Shown: positions 1 through 6,752 of the stretch, one piece after another
Layout of the letters: the number at the start of each line of letters is the position of its first letter
Numbering within the stretch: the first letter of the stretch is position 1
Source of the DNA: SFEL01 sp045592165
Lineage (GTDB): Bacteria; Bacillota; Clostridia; Christensenellales; CAG-138
NCBI GenBank assembly: GCA_045592165.1
Contig: JAZNUG010000092.1
Location: 1-10,342 of the forward strand
Direction of reading: 5' to 3'
Length of the DNA: 10,342 nucleotides
The notes under the pieces: generated by a model
What the model was told of the DNA's origin: nothing
What the model saw: the letters and a program-made list of their open reading frames with translations, nothing else
Databases searched by the model: none
Made by a program: the position numbers and the translations under genes

Positions 1-1753
1 AACTTTTCATAAATGCGAAAGTTTCAGCATCATACATATTAATATGTCGTTGTCCCCTTTTTGCTTTATAACACTCCGGACATCCTCTGCCCTTTGTACG
101 ATCGCCAACTTTCGTCTTCCATTCGTGCCCACATTCGCATATCCACCAAACTTTCTTATTGCTATAAGCAGTAATTTGCGTCGGCAATACATCCTCATTT
201 TTAGCATAGTTCCACGTTTTAGCCACCTCAGGAGCAACCGTAGCTAAATCATTAAACCCTTCCAACACCTTTTTGCCAGCACAAATAGGGCAGCCCTCAC
301 CGGCAATTCGCTTTCCTAATGCTTTTGAATAGCTATGTCCGTTTTCGCAAATCCAACAGGCTACTCTTTCACCCCCGCCGTATATTTCGGACGGATCCAC
401 ATCATTTTTTTCATAGTCCCAACATTTAAGCAATTCTGGATGTTTTGTTGCTAAATCATTAATACCCTTTTTTAAACTAATATGATGCTTAGCACAGACA
501 CTACCAGCAGCAATTGTACTTGGCAAAGCTAAATACGATCTATTGCATATTTTACATTTCCAATAAAATCGTTGGCCTGTACCAAGAGTAACCATTTCTG
601 GCGTTATAGATCCATTTTTCTCATAATCCCATCTATTAACCAAATCAGGTCTCAAAGCAGCGACACTATTCTCTTTGCGCAAAATTACATATTGGTTTTT
701 GATTGCAATTGCATCTTTCGAACAATCGATATCTACTAAAGTTTCAATATCCAGAGCTTTAAAAATGTCATTTATTAGATCGTTCAAATTACTGAAAGAT
801 GTTCTTTCATGAATATAATAATCTGCATTATTTTTTTCCTCGAGGCACTTGTACTCTTTTATTACAAGCAATTTAATTCCAATCGATTCAAGGAATTGTT
901 TTTTGATAGCATCCTTTGTAATCTTTCCGTTATGAGAAAAATAGCCATTATATTCTATGCCGGTATTCTTTGATGGAATGAATATGTCAATCTCTCGCCC
1001 TTCAAAAATGTATCTATTTATAGTGTCAGGAAAAACTTGTTTCAGATAATAGTAAATTGCTTGTTCCGGGAACGAAGTCTGACTTTGTTGTGCACAAACA
1101 GGACAACCCTGCCTGTTGCTTCGTTGTTGAACAGGCATTAAATAATCCTCATGTCCAAGAGGGCAAACCCAGTAGACCTTTTTCTTAGAGTACTTTGTAA
1201 CCTCAGTTGGTCTAATGGTGTTTTTATTACTCCATTCAGCAGCTAAATCAGGCAATTGCGATTCCAAGTCATTGTATCCAATCAGGACTTTCTGTCCTGC
1301 ACAATATGGGCAACCGACCCCTTTAAGAGCACGGTTGCTTATATACGATTCATATTCTCCTCCGCACCTTTTGCATCTCCATTTTGCTTTTATATTTGTC
1401 CCCGCAACACAAGTATCAGGCGTAAATTTTGCATTATTACAGCCGATCCACTCTTCCACCAAACTAGGATGCGTTTCTGAAAGCACTTTCTTTCCTTTAA
1501 TATACCGCTCTCGGCAAATTGAAGTTCTCCAGTCATCATAACATTCTGGACAGGTTCGTTCCCCCTTTGCTCTCGCCCTAATTTCCTGTTTAAATTTCGT
1601 TTTATGTTTTTCACAAATCCAAAAAGCATGCTTATGAGATCCCATTACCAACTTGTGCGGATCAAGGCCAATAGCATTGTTCTTTTCCCAGTCCCATTCG
1701 GCCATAAGCTGAGCATTATCGCTCACGTACTTCTTTTCCTTCTTTTCAGCCAC
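1..1753 (-). CDS. Zinc-ribbon repeat protein with central Vsr/PD-(D/E)XK-like nuclease domain (C-terminus cut by window edge)
   Basis: An uninterrupted frame of 584 codons from GTG (1753-1751) leaves the window at base 1, so the C-terminus is missing. The GTG is chosen because AAGAAGGTGA lies 5 nt upstream and an in-frame stop lies a little further up. Six DUF4379-like zinc ribbons are seen, each a W-D/N-Y-E/A-K-N type lead followed by paired Cys/His and then CPxC. Ligands are near C47/H50/C68/C71, C127/C130/C148/C151 and C197/H201/C217/C220, then C400/C403/C420/H423, C469/H473/C488/C491 and C539/H543/C558/C561. Between ribbons 3 and 4 (about 227-330) is a nuclease-like segment: helix with E230, strand EIDIFIP (D256), strand IEYNG (E267), H274 and D281, then a KLLVIKE strand. 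This order resembles Vsr, DUF559 and EDxHD endonucleases. DNA recognition by the ribbons and cleavage by the centre are inferred. Base composition is more AT-rich than in the neighbours, which suggests transfer. A mobile-element, homing or defence role is possible; none is proven. Confidence 0.85.
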   Translation of the reverse strand, partial: MAEKKEKKYVSDNAQLMAEWDWEKNNAIGLDPHKLVMGSHKHAFWICEKHKTKFKQEIRARAKGERTCPECYDDWRTSICRERYIKGKKVLSETHPSLVEEWIGCNNAKFTPDTCVAGTNIKAKWRCKRCGGEYESYISNRALKGVGCPYCAGQKVLIGYNDLESQLPDLAAEWSNKNTIRPTEVTKYSKKKVYWVCPLGHEDYLMPVQQRSNRQGCPVCAQQSQTSFPEQAIYYYLKQVFPDTINRYIFEGREIDIFIPSKNTGIEYNGYFSHNGKITKDAIKKQFLESIGIKLLVIKEYKCLEEKNNADYYIHERTSFSNLNDLINDIFKALDIETLVDIDCSKDAIAIKNQYVILRKENSVAALRPDLVNRWDYEKNGSITPEMVTLGTGQRFYWKCKICNRSYLALPSTIAAGSVCAKHHISLKKGINDLATKHPELLKCWDYEKNDVDPSEIYGGGERVACWICENGHSYSKALGKRIAGEGCPICAGKKVLEGFNDLATVAPEVAKTWNYAKNEDVLPTQITAYSNKKVWWICECGHEWKTKVGDRTKGRGCPECYKAKRGQRHINMYDAETFAFMKS

Positions 1754-1777
1754 AATGCTCACCTTCTTTCTGATTTA

Positions 1778-1805
1778 ATCATAGTCCAAAAAAATGTTTT
1801 ATCAA
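1778..1805 (-). promoter_or_regulatory. Sigma70-type promoter of the zinc-ribbon/nuclease gene
   Basis: Read on the minus strand, TTGATA (1805-1800), a 16-bp spacer and TATGAT (1783-1778) match the -35 and -10 boxes at five of six positions each. The start of transcription would fall about 18 nt before the GTG codon, leaving just room for the ribosome binding site. A short direct repeat of AAAACATT lies over the -35 region. Confidence 0.6.
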
Positions 1806-1844
1806 TGTTTTAGCGAGTGCGTACTTCTGTTCAACTTTCTGAAC

Positions 1845-1877
1845 AAAAACGACCGCTGAGCTCATATCTCAGCAGCC
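1845..1877 (-). terminator. Intrinsic terminator, possibly bidirectional
   Basis: On the minus strand a stem GGCTGCTGAG / CTCAGCGGTC (six perfect inner pairs, four outer pairs of which two are G-U) with a 7-nt loop is followed by GTTTTTG. On the plus strand the inner six pairs remain and are followed by AGCCTTTTTC. The better pairing on the minus strand fits a backstop terminator for the operon ending at 2060, insulating the zinc-ribbon gene. Confidence 0.55.
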
Positions 1878-1888
1878 TTTTTCATCCC

Positions 1889-1926
1889 AAAAACACTACG
1901 TGCACAGCATTGCTGCCGTGCACATA
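1889..1926 (-). terminator. Intrinsic terminator with GCAA tetraloop for the redox operon
   Basis: The minus-strand RNA can form a 13-bp stem with two G-U pairs: outer TAT/GTA, then GTGCACGGCA / TGCTGTGCAC. It is closed by a GCAA (GNRA) tetraloop and followed by GTGTTTTT. The mismatched positions on the plus strand become G-U wobbles on the minus strand, so the structure is built for leftward transcripts. It lies about 130 bp past the last stop codon of the operon. Confidence 0.6.
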
Positions 1927-1948
1927 CAAATGATGGGGAATGAGGACG

Positions 1949-1974
1949 TTGCCTCCCCTTTGCAGGGGAGGCAA
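1949..1974. repeat. Perfect 11-bp inverted repeat
   Basis: TTGCCTCCCCT and AGGGGAGGCAA flank a TTGC loop (GCAA on the minus strand). No T-run follows on either strand, so it is not a standard terminator. It may protect the 3' end of the leftward mRNA, or be a dispersed REP-like intergenic repeat of this genome. Confidence 0.6.
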
Positions 1975-2059
1975 TAATGGCCGGTTTTCTGAAAAACGGC
2001 ACTGTGTATGCAGCAGGAATCGCCTGCTTTATGCGCGGCATCCCTTGAAATGCGTGATG

Positions 2060-2995
2060 CTATTCTGCACTCAGGCCGTTTGCTTCAAGGTTCTTGCGGT
2101 AAGCAGGCAGGCGAGTGTACATTTCCTGCTTGAGGGGATTGCGCTTTGTCTTAACAATGACGCATACCTCATATACAAATACCGCTGCGTTAAAGATGAG
2201 TGCAAGGGCGCTCAGCACAGTCCATGCCGTGGGATTGTAGGTGGCGGTAATGGAGAACATGGGCATAGCCTGATAATCCACCGCCAACGAGAACATGCCG
2301 AACAGCGCAAGGGTCTGGGCTCTGTGCTGCAGCCATATGCCCCGCTTGATAAAGAACTCGGCAAAGGTGCAGGAAACCAGCAGCGCAAAGCCGGCATACA
2401 TAGCACGGGTGGAGATACAGTTGTAGCAGTATGCCATATTCCACAGATCGTAGGCAACTATCCAGAACCACAGCTGGTCTGCCCAGACCATATCCCGGGA
2501 TTTGGTGTTTGCCACCTTGATGCCTACCCAGCCGGTCATGGTCAGCAGCAGAAATACGCCTGCAAGGGCATTCATAAGGTTCCAGGGGCCGCCCAGCTGT
2601 ACAATGCCTGCGGCATCGGTGGTCATGGTCTTAAAGGTTGCAAATACCTCGTAGTCCCTATAGATGGCCTCCAGTATGTTGATTCCAAGAATTGCCACAG
2701 GGAAATACCATGCAAACTTTTTGCTGCCCAGCTTTGTGTAGCGGATAAGCATAAAGCCTATGACGCCTATCAATGCGGAGTAGGTCTTTATTACGCCGAA
2801 CCATGTTTTGCTGGAGGGGCTGCCCACAATGTCCATGGCAATAAGCACCACCAGCACTATGGGCAGCACACAGTATACAATTATAGAAAGAAGCTTGCTG
2901 CGGCGGGTTACCTCATTAAGCAGCACCAGCGCAGCCGTAAGGATGATAAATCCCAGTATGGTTACAACGGTATAGCCTTCAAAGAAAAATCCCAT
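2060..2995 (-). CDS. Polytopic membrane protein, DUF5692-like, paralogous to the product of 5739-6599
   Basis: A 311-residue hydrophobic protein with about eight or nine membrane segments (roughly 8-27, 35-57, 68-85, 94-112, 137-160, 170-190, 197-214, 226-240, 256-282) and a basic C-terminal tail. It has no signal peptide, no Cys-cluster or haem motif and no transporter signature that I recognise. Resemblance to DUF5692 membrane proteins is from memory and unverified. It shares NILEA (106-110) followed by an Asp, and AYxLWN (181-186) with the hydrophobic run behind it, with the first operon gene, so the two are distant paralogues bracketing the redox enzymes. It is the last gene of the operon: its ATG is 23 bp after the reductase stop, behind a GAAAGGA ribosome binding site. 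A role as membrane partner, substrate channel or quinone/lipid-side subunit of the flavoenzymes is inference. Confidence 0.75.
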   Translation of the reverse strand: MGFFFEGYTVVTILGFIILTAALVLLNEVTRRSKLLSIIVYCVLPIVLVVLIAMDIVGSPSSKTWFGVIKTYSALIGVIGFMLIRYTKLGSKKFAWYFPVAILGINILEAIYRDYEVFATFKTMTTDAAGIVQLGGPWNLMNALAGVFLLLTMTGWVGIKVANTKSRDMVWADQLWFWIVAYDLWNMAYCYNCISTRAMYAGFALLVSCTFAEFFIKRGIWLQHRAQTLALFGMFSLAVDYQAMPMFSITATYNPTAWTVLSALALIFNAAVFVYEVCVIVKTKRNPLKQEMYTRLPAYRKNLEANGLSAE

Positions 2996-3018
2996 AATTA
3001 TATCCTTTCAAAATCAGC

Positions 3019-4185
3019 TTACAGCTTTATCTCCACATCGCCAATGGGGTATGCCTTGCAGGAGTGGATGTATCCGTACTTTTCGTCGGCATAGCGGCGC
3101 AGCATGCCCCTTGCCAGGAACACATTGCCGGAAACCAGCTTTACTCTGCACAGACTGCATTCACCGCTGCGGCAGCATACGTTTACACGGACGCCTGCGC
3201 GCTCCAATGCGGTAAGAATGGATTCGCCGGACTTGGCATCTATTACCTTGTCCCCAACGGTAAGGCGGAACACCTCATTTCCGGTAAGACCTTCGGGCCA
3301 ACCGGGCTCGTTCTGTATATCCTTCCTTGCGCCGAACATTTCCCTGCGAATGCGCTTCTGAGGGAGGCCCATGCTCTCAAGTTCCTTTTTGCAGAAGTCG
3401 TTCATCACCTGAGGCCCGCAAATGTATGCGGTGCGCTCGGCATAGTCTGGCGCCAGCCTGGCAATGAGGGCGGCATTGATAAAGCCTGTCTCCCCCTGCC
3501 ATCCTTCCTTGGGCTCGGAAATTACCAGATGATACTTGAAGTTGGGATACTTTTCCGCATAGGCTGCAAGCTCCTCGTGATACAGAGCGGCCTCGGGGGT
3601 GCGGCTGCCGTAAAGCAGCACGATATCCCTATCCAGCGCGGCTTCCAGTACCTCGCGGATCATGCTCATGAAGGGGGTAATGCCGCTGCCGCCTGCAAGA
3701 TACAGGGACTTTCTGCCGTGGAATACGGGCTGATAGCGGAACACGCCTGCAGGGCCGTTTGCGCTGAAGCGGTCACCTATCTGCACCTTATCAATCATGT
3801 AATCCGAAACAAATCCCTCTGCGGTGCGTGCAACGGTTATTTCGTAATAAGCTCTCTGACGGGGAGAGGAGGAAATGCTGTAAGGGCGGCTGGTGCGCAC
3901 GCCGTCTATCTCGGTAAAGATATTGATATACTGACCCGCCTCAAAGGGAGGGAGATATCCGTTTGCGCCGGCAAAGCGGATGATCCTTGCATTCTTGCCG
4001 GTATCCACAACGTCCGCCACCACCAGAGACAGAGTCTCGGGATGCAGGGCGGCAACCTTCTTGTCGGCAATGTTGCCCACGGGGATTTTATCCTGTGAGA
4101 TGCTTCTGTTTACGCGAATGTTCTCCAGTATCTCTTCGCCGTGAACCAGTGTACCCAGCAGGGTTTCTTTAATCGTCTTAGCCAT
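3019..4185 (-). CDS. FAD/NAD(P)H ferredoxin-type reductase with C-terminal [2Fe-2S] domain
   Basis: A 388-residue soluble electron-transfer protein of the ferredoxin-NADP reductase superfamily fused to a plant-type ferredoxin. After an N-terminal extension of about 48 residues comes the FAD-binding barrel with RPYS (100-103). The NAD(P)H-binding domain has GGSGITP (165-171) and CGP (256-258). The C-terminal domain (about 305-388) carries C338-x4-C343-x2-C346-x29-C376, the exact spacing for a [2Fe-2S] cluster. The order FAD, nicotinamide domain, ferredoxin is that of phenol-hydroxylase-reductase-type and Hcr-type reductases. Those proteins pass electrons from NAD(P)H one at a time to a partner. 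The start is fixed by GGAGGTG just upstream; the ATG lies 1 bp after the stop of the preceding flavoenzyme, so translation is probably coupled. The likely partner is that flavoenzyme or the membrane proteins. No oxygenase is visible nearby. Confidence 0.9.
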   Translation of the reverse strand: MAKTIKETLLGTLVHGEEILENIRVNRSISQDKIPVGNIADKKVAALHPETLSLVVADVVDTGKNARIIRFAGANGYLPPFEAGQYINIFTEIDGVRTSRPYSISSSPRQRAYYEITVARTAEGFVSDYMIDKVQIGDRFSANGPAGVFRYQPVFHGRKSLYLAGGSGITPFMSMIREVLEAALDRDIVLLYGSRTPEAALYHEELAAYAEKYPNFKYHLVISEPKEGWQGETGFINAALIARLAPDYAERTAYICGPQVMNDFCKKELESMGLPQKRIRREMFGARKDIQNEPGWPEGLTGNEVFRLTVGDKVIDAKSGESILTALERAGVRVNVCCRSGECSLCRVKLVSGNVFLARGMLRRYADEKYGYIHSCKAYPIGDVEIKL

Positions 4186-4186
4186 A

Positions 4187-5716
4187 TTACACCTCCGCAG
4201 CGATCTTTGAAGCCACGCCGTCTGCGTACTGATAGTTGGGACCGAAGCCGCAGGAAGTTACCCAGCCGCTGGCAAATTCCAGATTGGGAATCTTGCTTTC
4301 TGCGGGGAAGAAGAATACCGACTGCATACGGTCCTGCTCGTAGCCGTAAATGGCTCCGCCGGGATGGTTGAGGTAGCGCATGTGTGTGAGGGGCGTGGCG
4401 ATTTCCATCTCCTCAATATGCTCTGTAAAGCCGGGATACATCTTTTCCAGCCTTGCAACAATGCGCCTGCCCGCCTCGTACTTCATCTCGTAATACTGTT
4501 CCGGAGTGAGCTTTTCCCACTCGGCGCTGTACTTGAGGGTGCCGGCGGTGATTATGCTGGTGCCGGGAGGAGATACGCTGGGATCATCCACGGTATAGCA
4601 GGTGGCAACGAGGGGATCGTTATCCGGCAGCAGCTGATAGGCATCCTGGAAGTCCTTGTTGGCATCCAGGCTCTCATAGTTGAGGGTAAAGGATGTGGTG
4701 AAGCCGATTTCCTCGGGGGTGCAGTCAAGGCCGATAAAGCAGGTAAGTGCGGAAATACCCACGGTGTAGGGCTTAAGGTACTCCCTTGCGCTTTCGGGCA
4801 CCTCCTCGGGAGAGAGCAGCGCGCCGTATGTGGCCAGGGGAGAGATGTTGGAGATGATCTTCTTTGCCCTGTATTCAACGCCGTTTTCATCCACAACGCC
4901 AACCGCCTTGCCGTCCTCCAGCACTATGCGCTTTACGCCGCAGTTAAGCCGCACAACGCCGCCCATGCGGCCGACGGCTTCCATAATGGCCTGATTCATC
5001 ATCATGGAAGTGCCGCGCAGATAGTGAGGCTTTGTTTCAATGTAAAAGTGGGTGCACTTTGCGAGTATTGCAAAGGGGAATCTTTCGGGCGGCATGCCCA
5101 TGAAGCACCAATATGCGCTCAGCGCCAGCTGCAGCTTGGGATCCTTAAAGAATTCATCCAGCACTTCCTGTGTGCTCTTGAGGGCATACTTTGCAAGGGT
5201 GGGATAAAGATGGGGGAAGCCGGTCTTCATGATCAGCTTCTTAAGGGCGCCGGGCTCGCCGGTGCTCTGTGCGCTCTTTGCCGCAAAGGCGTTAGACTCT
5301 TCGCAGAAAGCGTACACAACCTTAAAGTACCTCTTAATGGATTCCGCCTCCGCAGGGAATTCTTTGCTAAGATGCTCCACGCACTTTTCCCTGTCGGCAG
5401 GCAGGCTTACGCCGGTTCCGTCGGGGAAGTTTACCCTGAACAGTTCCTTTATCTCGATCCATTCGATTTCATCCAGTATGCCGTAGCGGGCAAACTGTTC
5501 CCTAAGGGGACCGGGTTTATCCGGGGTACCCATGTGGGACAGCTGATGCAGCGCTATTTCAAACTCAAAGCGGCCCCTTCTGAAGCTGCTGCCGCAGCCG
5601 CCGGGGATATTATGTCTTTCAAAAAGGATAACGCTCTTACCCTTTTCGGCAAGGGTGGCTGCGGCGGCAAGGCCGCCGTTTCCCGCGCCGATTACGATTA
5701 CATCATATTGCTCCAT
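4187..5716 (-). CDS. CrtI/RetSat-like FAD-dependent oxidoreductase
   Basis: A 509-residue flavoprotein of the phytoene-desaturase / all-trans-retinol 13,14-reductase superfamily. The N-terminus has the dinucleotide fold VIVIGAGNGGLAAAATLA (7-24), the ribose-binding acid in LFER (31-34) and the family signature NIPGGCGSSF (36-45). The middle has HYLRGTSMMM (231-240), a basal substrate-side element, and SPLATYGAL (292-300). The C-terminus has TPLTHMRYLN then GGAIYGYEQD (441-462), typical of the RetSat branch, and FASGWVTSCGFGP (481-493) for the flavin diphosphate. These enzymes saturate or desaturate conjugated C=C bonds in hydrophobic molecules. With a dedicated NAD(P)H reductase beside it and a probably anaerobic host, reduction is the likelier direction (inference). 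The gene starts 22 bp after the upstream membrane-protein gene, behind GAAAGGAAG. No carotenoid-synthesis genes are present, so carotenoid desaturation is not supported. Confidence 0.88.
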   Translation of the reverse strand: MEQYDVIVIGAGNGGLAAAATLAEKGKSVILFERHNIPGGCGSSFRRGRFEFEIALHQLSHMGTPDKPGPLREQFARYGILDEIEWIEIKELFRVNFPDGTGVSLPADREKCVEHLSKEFPAEAESIKRYFKVVYAFCEESNAFAAKSAQSTGEPGALKKLIMKTGFPHLYPTLAKYALKSTQEVLDEFFKDPKLQLALSAYWCFMGMPPERFPFAILAKCTHFYIETKPHYLRGTSMMMNQAIMEAVGRMGGVVRLNCGVKRIVLEDGKAVGVVDENGVEYRAKKIISNISPLATYGALLSPEEVPESAREYLKPYTVGISALTCFIGLDCTPEEIGFTTSFTLNYESLDANKDFQDAYQLLPDNDPLVATCYTVDDPSVSPPGTSIITAGTLKYSAEWEKLTPEQYYEMKYEAGRRIVARLEKMYPGFTEHIEEMEIATPLTHMRYLNHPGGAIYGYEQDRMQSVFFFPAESKIPNLEFASGWVTSCGFGPNYQYADGVASKIAAEV

Positions 5717-5738
5717 TGCTTAGCTTCCTTTCAGGTTA

Positions 5739-6599
5739 TTAGGCTGCAGGGAGGGTGAGGGGTGCAAAGGTGAAGTTGATTCCGCCGTTCTGCATCATTA
5801 TGACGATGCAGGCGGCGATAAGGGCCAGGTTGATTATCATGCATACGATCTGCACGTTCTTTTTCTTGGTCCACTGAACAAAGCGGTCAAACTTCTCAAA
5901 GTAGAATTCCCGCTCGAACCAATCCTTTGCTCCGATCTGGAGCCAGCCACCGATGGAGAGAGAGATCGCCCTGAGCAGCAGCCACATGCCGATGCCGCCG
6001 AACTCGCCCAGTCCCAGTGTGCAGACAGAGCCGATGAGGGGAGCGCCCAGGAAGCCCACATGCATAAGGGCCACGGAGGAAGAGAATTCGTTGGTAACAA
6101 AAATCCAGTTCCACAGGGTGTAAGCAAGGGCATACATTATGGTTATGGCAGGCAGAACGCCCTTGGCAAGGTAGTAATCACCAATGGGAGCATCAAATAG
6201 CCATGTGCCCCTAAGGGTGATAACGCCTATTGCCAGGGCTATGCCGGAAATGCCGTTGTATATCTTCTTATAGCGGAAAAGGTCGGTAAAGGTGGCCTCA
6301 AGAATGTTGACGATGAGCATAAGCATGACTATATCAACGTATACCTGAGGATTGAACAGCAGCATCGCAGCAAATACGTTGAGAATACGCATTGTAAGCA
6401 GCGTTATCAGCTTAAGCTTCTCGAAGAATACGGGCTTGGCGTAGATAAGCACCAGTATGGAAGGAATGACCACGAGAGGAACGTTTGCATGAATAGGATA
6501 AAAGGCAGAAATGATCGCCATGCCGGTTATGGCGGCGGTGAACATTATCCACTTAAAGAGCACTTCCGAACCTTTGTTTTTGATCTGTAACTGTTCCAT
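5739..6599 (-). CDS. Polytopic membrane protein, first gene of the redox operon, paralogous to the product of 2060-2995
   Basis: A 286-residue hydrophobic protein with about eight membrane segments (around 14-34, 40-54, 63-82, 87-104, 115-129, 146-165, 176-193, 200-219) and a last one at 249-268. Between the last two is a charged loop rich in Trp, Phe, Glu and Lys (224-247). NILEA (98-102) with a following Asp, and AYxLWN (159-164) followed by a variable stretch and a Gly-Phe hydrophobic run, match the product of 2060-2995 at equivalent places. No Cys-cluster, haem-ligand pattern or transporter motif is recognised. The start is supported by AAAGGGGAG 7 nt upstream and a leader carrying a TATAAT box. 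Function is unknown. Position ahead of, and likely stoichiometric expression with, the flavoenzyme suggest a membrane partner of the complex. Confidence 0.78.
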   Translation of the reverse strand: MEQLQIKNKGSEVLFKWIMFTAAITGMAIISAFYPIHANVPLVVIPSILVLIYAKPVFFEKLKLITLLTMRILNVFAAMLLFNPQVYVDIVMLMLIVNILEATFTDLFRYKKIYNGISGIALAIGVITLRGTWLFDAPIGDYYLAKGVLPAITIMYALAYTLWNWIFVTNEFSSSVALMHVGFLGAPLIGSVCTLGLGEFGGIGMWLLLRAISLSIGGWLQIGAKDWFEREFYFEKFDRFVQWTKKKNVQIVCMIINLALIAACIVIMMQNGGINFTFAPLTLPAA

Positions 6600-6641
6600 T
6601 GTTTTTCTCCCCTTTGATTTTTATAGATCTCCCAAATCTAA

Positions 6642-6690
6642 TTTCCGAATTATAATCCCCAATTGTACTATCATATTGTGCCGCTGCCCC
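6642..6690 (-). repeat. Copy A of a diverged promoter-region repeat
   Basis: On the minus strand this stretch runs GGGGCAGC, GCACAATAT, then ATAATTCGGAAA, ending in the operon's -10 region. A similar series in the same order and orientation occurs at 7616-7667 (copy B). The core ATAATTCGGAAA (6653-6642) is identical for 12 bases and the GGGGCAG ends are 42 and 45 bp away in the two copies. It may be a shared regulator site or a duplicated promoter. Confidence 0.5.
6649..6654 (-). promoter_or_regulatory. -10 box of the redox operon promoter
   Basis: A perfect TATAAT on the minus strand lies 49 bp before the ATG of the first operon gene. No recognisable -35 box is present 16-18 bp upstream, so the promoter probably needs an activator or is otherwise regulated. 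A CAATTGT word (6660-6666) that also occurs in the tetR palindrome sits in the spacer. Confidence 0.5.
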
Positions 6691-6721
6691 TTTATTTCAC
6701 CTCCGTGCTGCTTTTTCCGTT

Positions 6722-6744
6722 ATAAAATGGGGATTTCCTCCCCA
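6722..6744 (-). terminator. Intrinsic terminator of the tetR-family gene
   Basis: Nine bases after the stop codon the minus strand forms TGGGGA / TCCCCA with a GGAAA loop, followed by TTTTATAAC. The stem is short but fully paired. It would stop tetR transcripts before the operon promoter and make the operon a separate unit. Confidence 0.6.
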
Positions 6745-6752
6745 AAGCTTCA

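Larger units (their letters stand above)
1754..2059. other. Intergenic region with promoter and hairpin cluster, no gene
   Basis: This gap separates the 3' end of the redox operon from the 5' end of the zinc-ribbon gene. It holds the zinc-ribbon promoter, a small inverted repeat (GTTCA/TGAAC, 1829-1844), two terminator-like hairpins, a perfect 11-bp hairpin (1949-1974) and an imperfect hairpin (GCCG/CGGC with T4/A4, 1980-2000). No credible short reading frame with a ribosome binding site was seen. Confidence 0.6.

Noticed and set aside
1215..1629. Short frames on both strands inside the zinc-ribbon gene
   Set aside because: The minus-strand frame from GTG 1753 to the window edge gives regularly spaced CPxC zinc ribbons and has no stop, so these are out-of-frame shadows.
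1829..2000. CRISPR-like or attachment-site interpretation of the inverted-repeat cluster
   Set aside because: The repeats differ in sequence and spacing, there is no repeat-spacer pattern, no integrase is visible, and no matching direct repeat was noticed elsewhere in the window.
1940..3094. Long plus-strand reading frame (384 codons) opposite the membrane-protein gene
   Set aside because: It is antisense to a clear hydrophobic protein and part of the next gene, has no ribosome binding site, and its product is low-complexity His/Cys/Gln-rich with no family motif. It is a codon-bias shadow. The same applies to plus-strand frames at 3064-4098 and 4364-5758.
4187..5716. Carotenoid phytoene desaturase (crtI)
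   Set aside because: The fold family fits, but the C-terminal motifs are nearer the RetSat branch and no crtB or crtE-like gene is present, so the gene symbol was not assigned.
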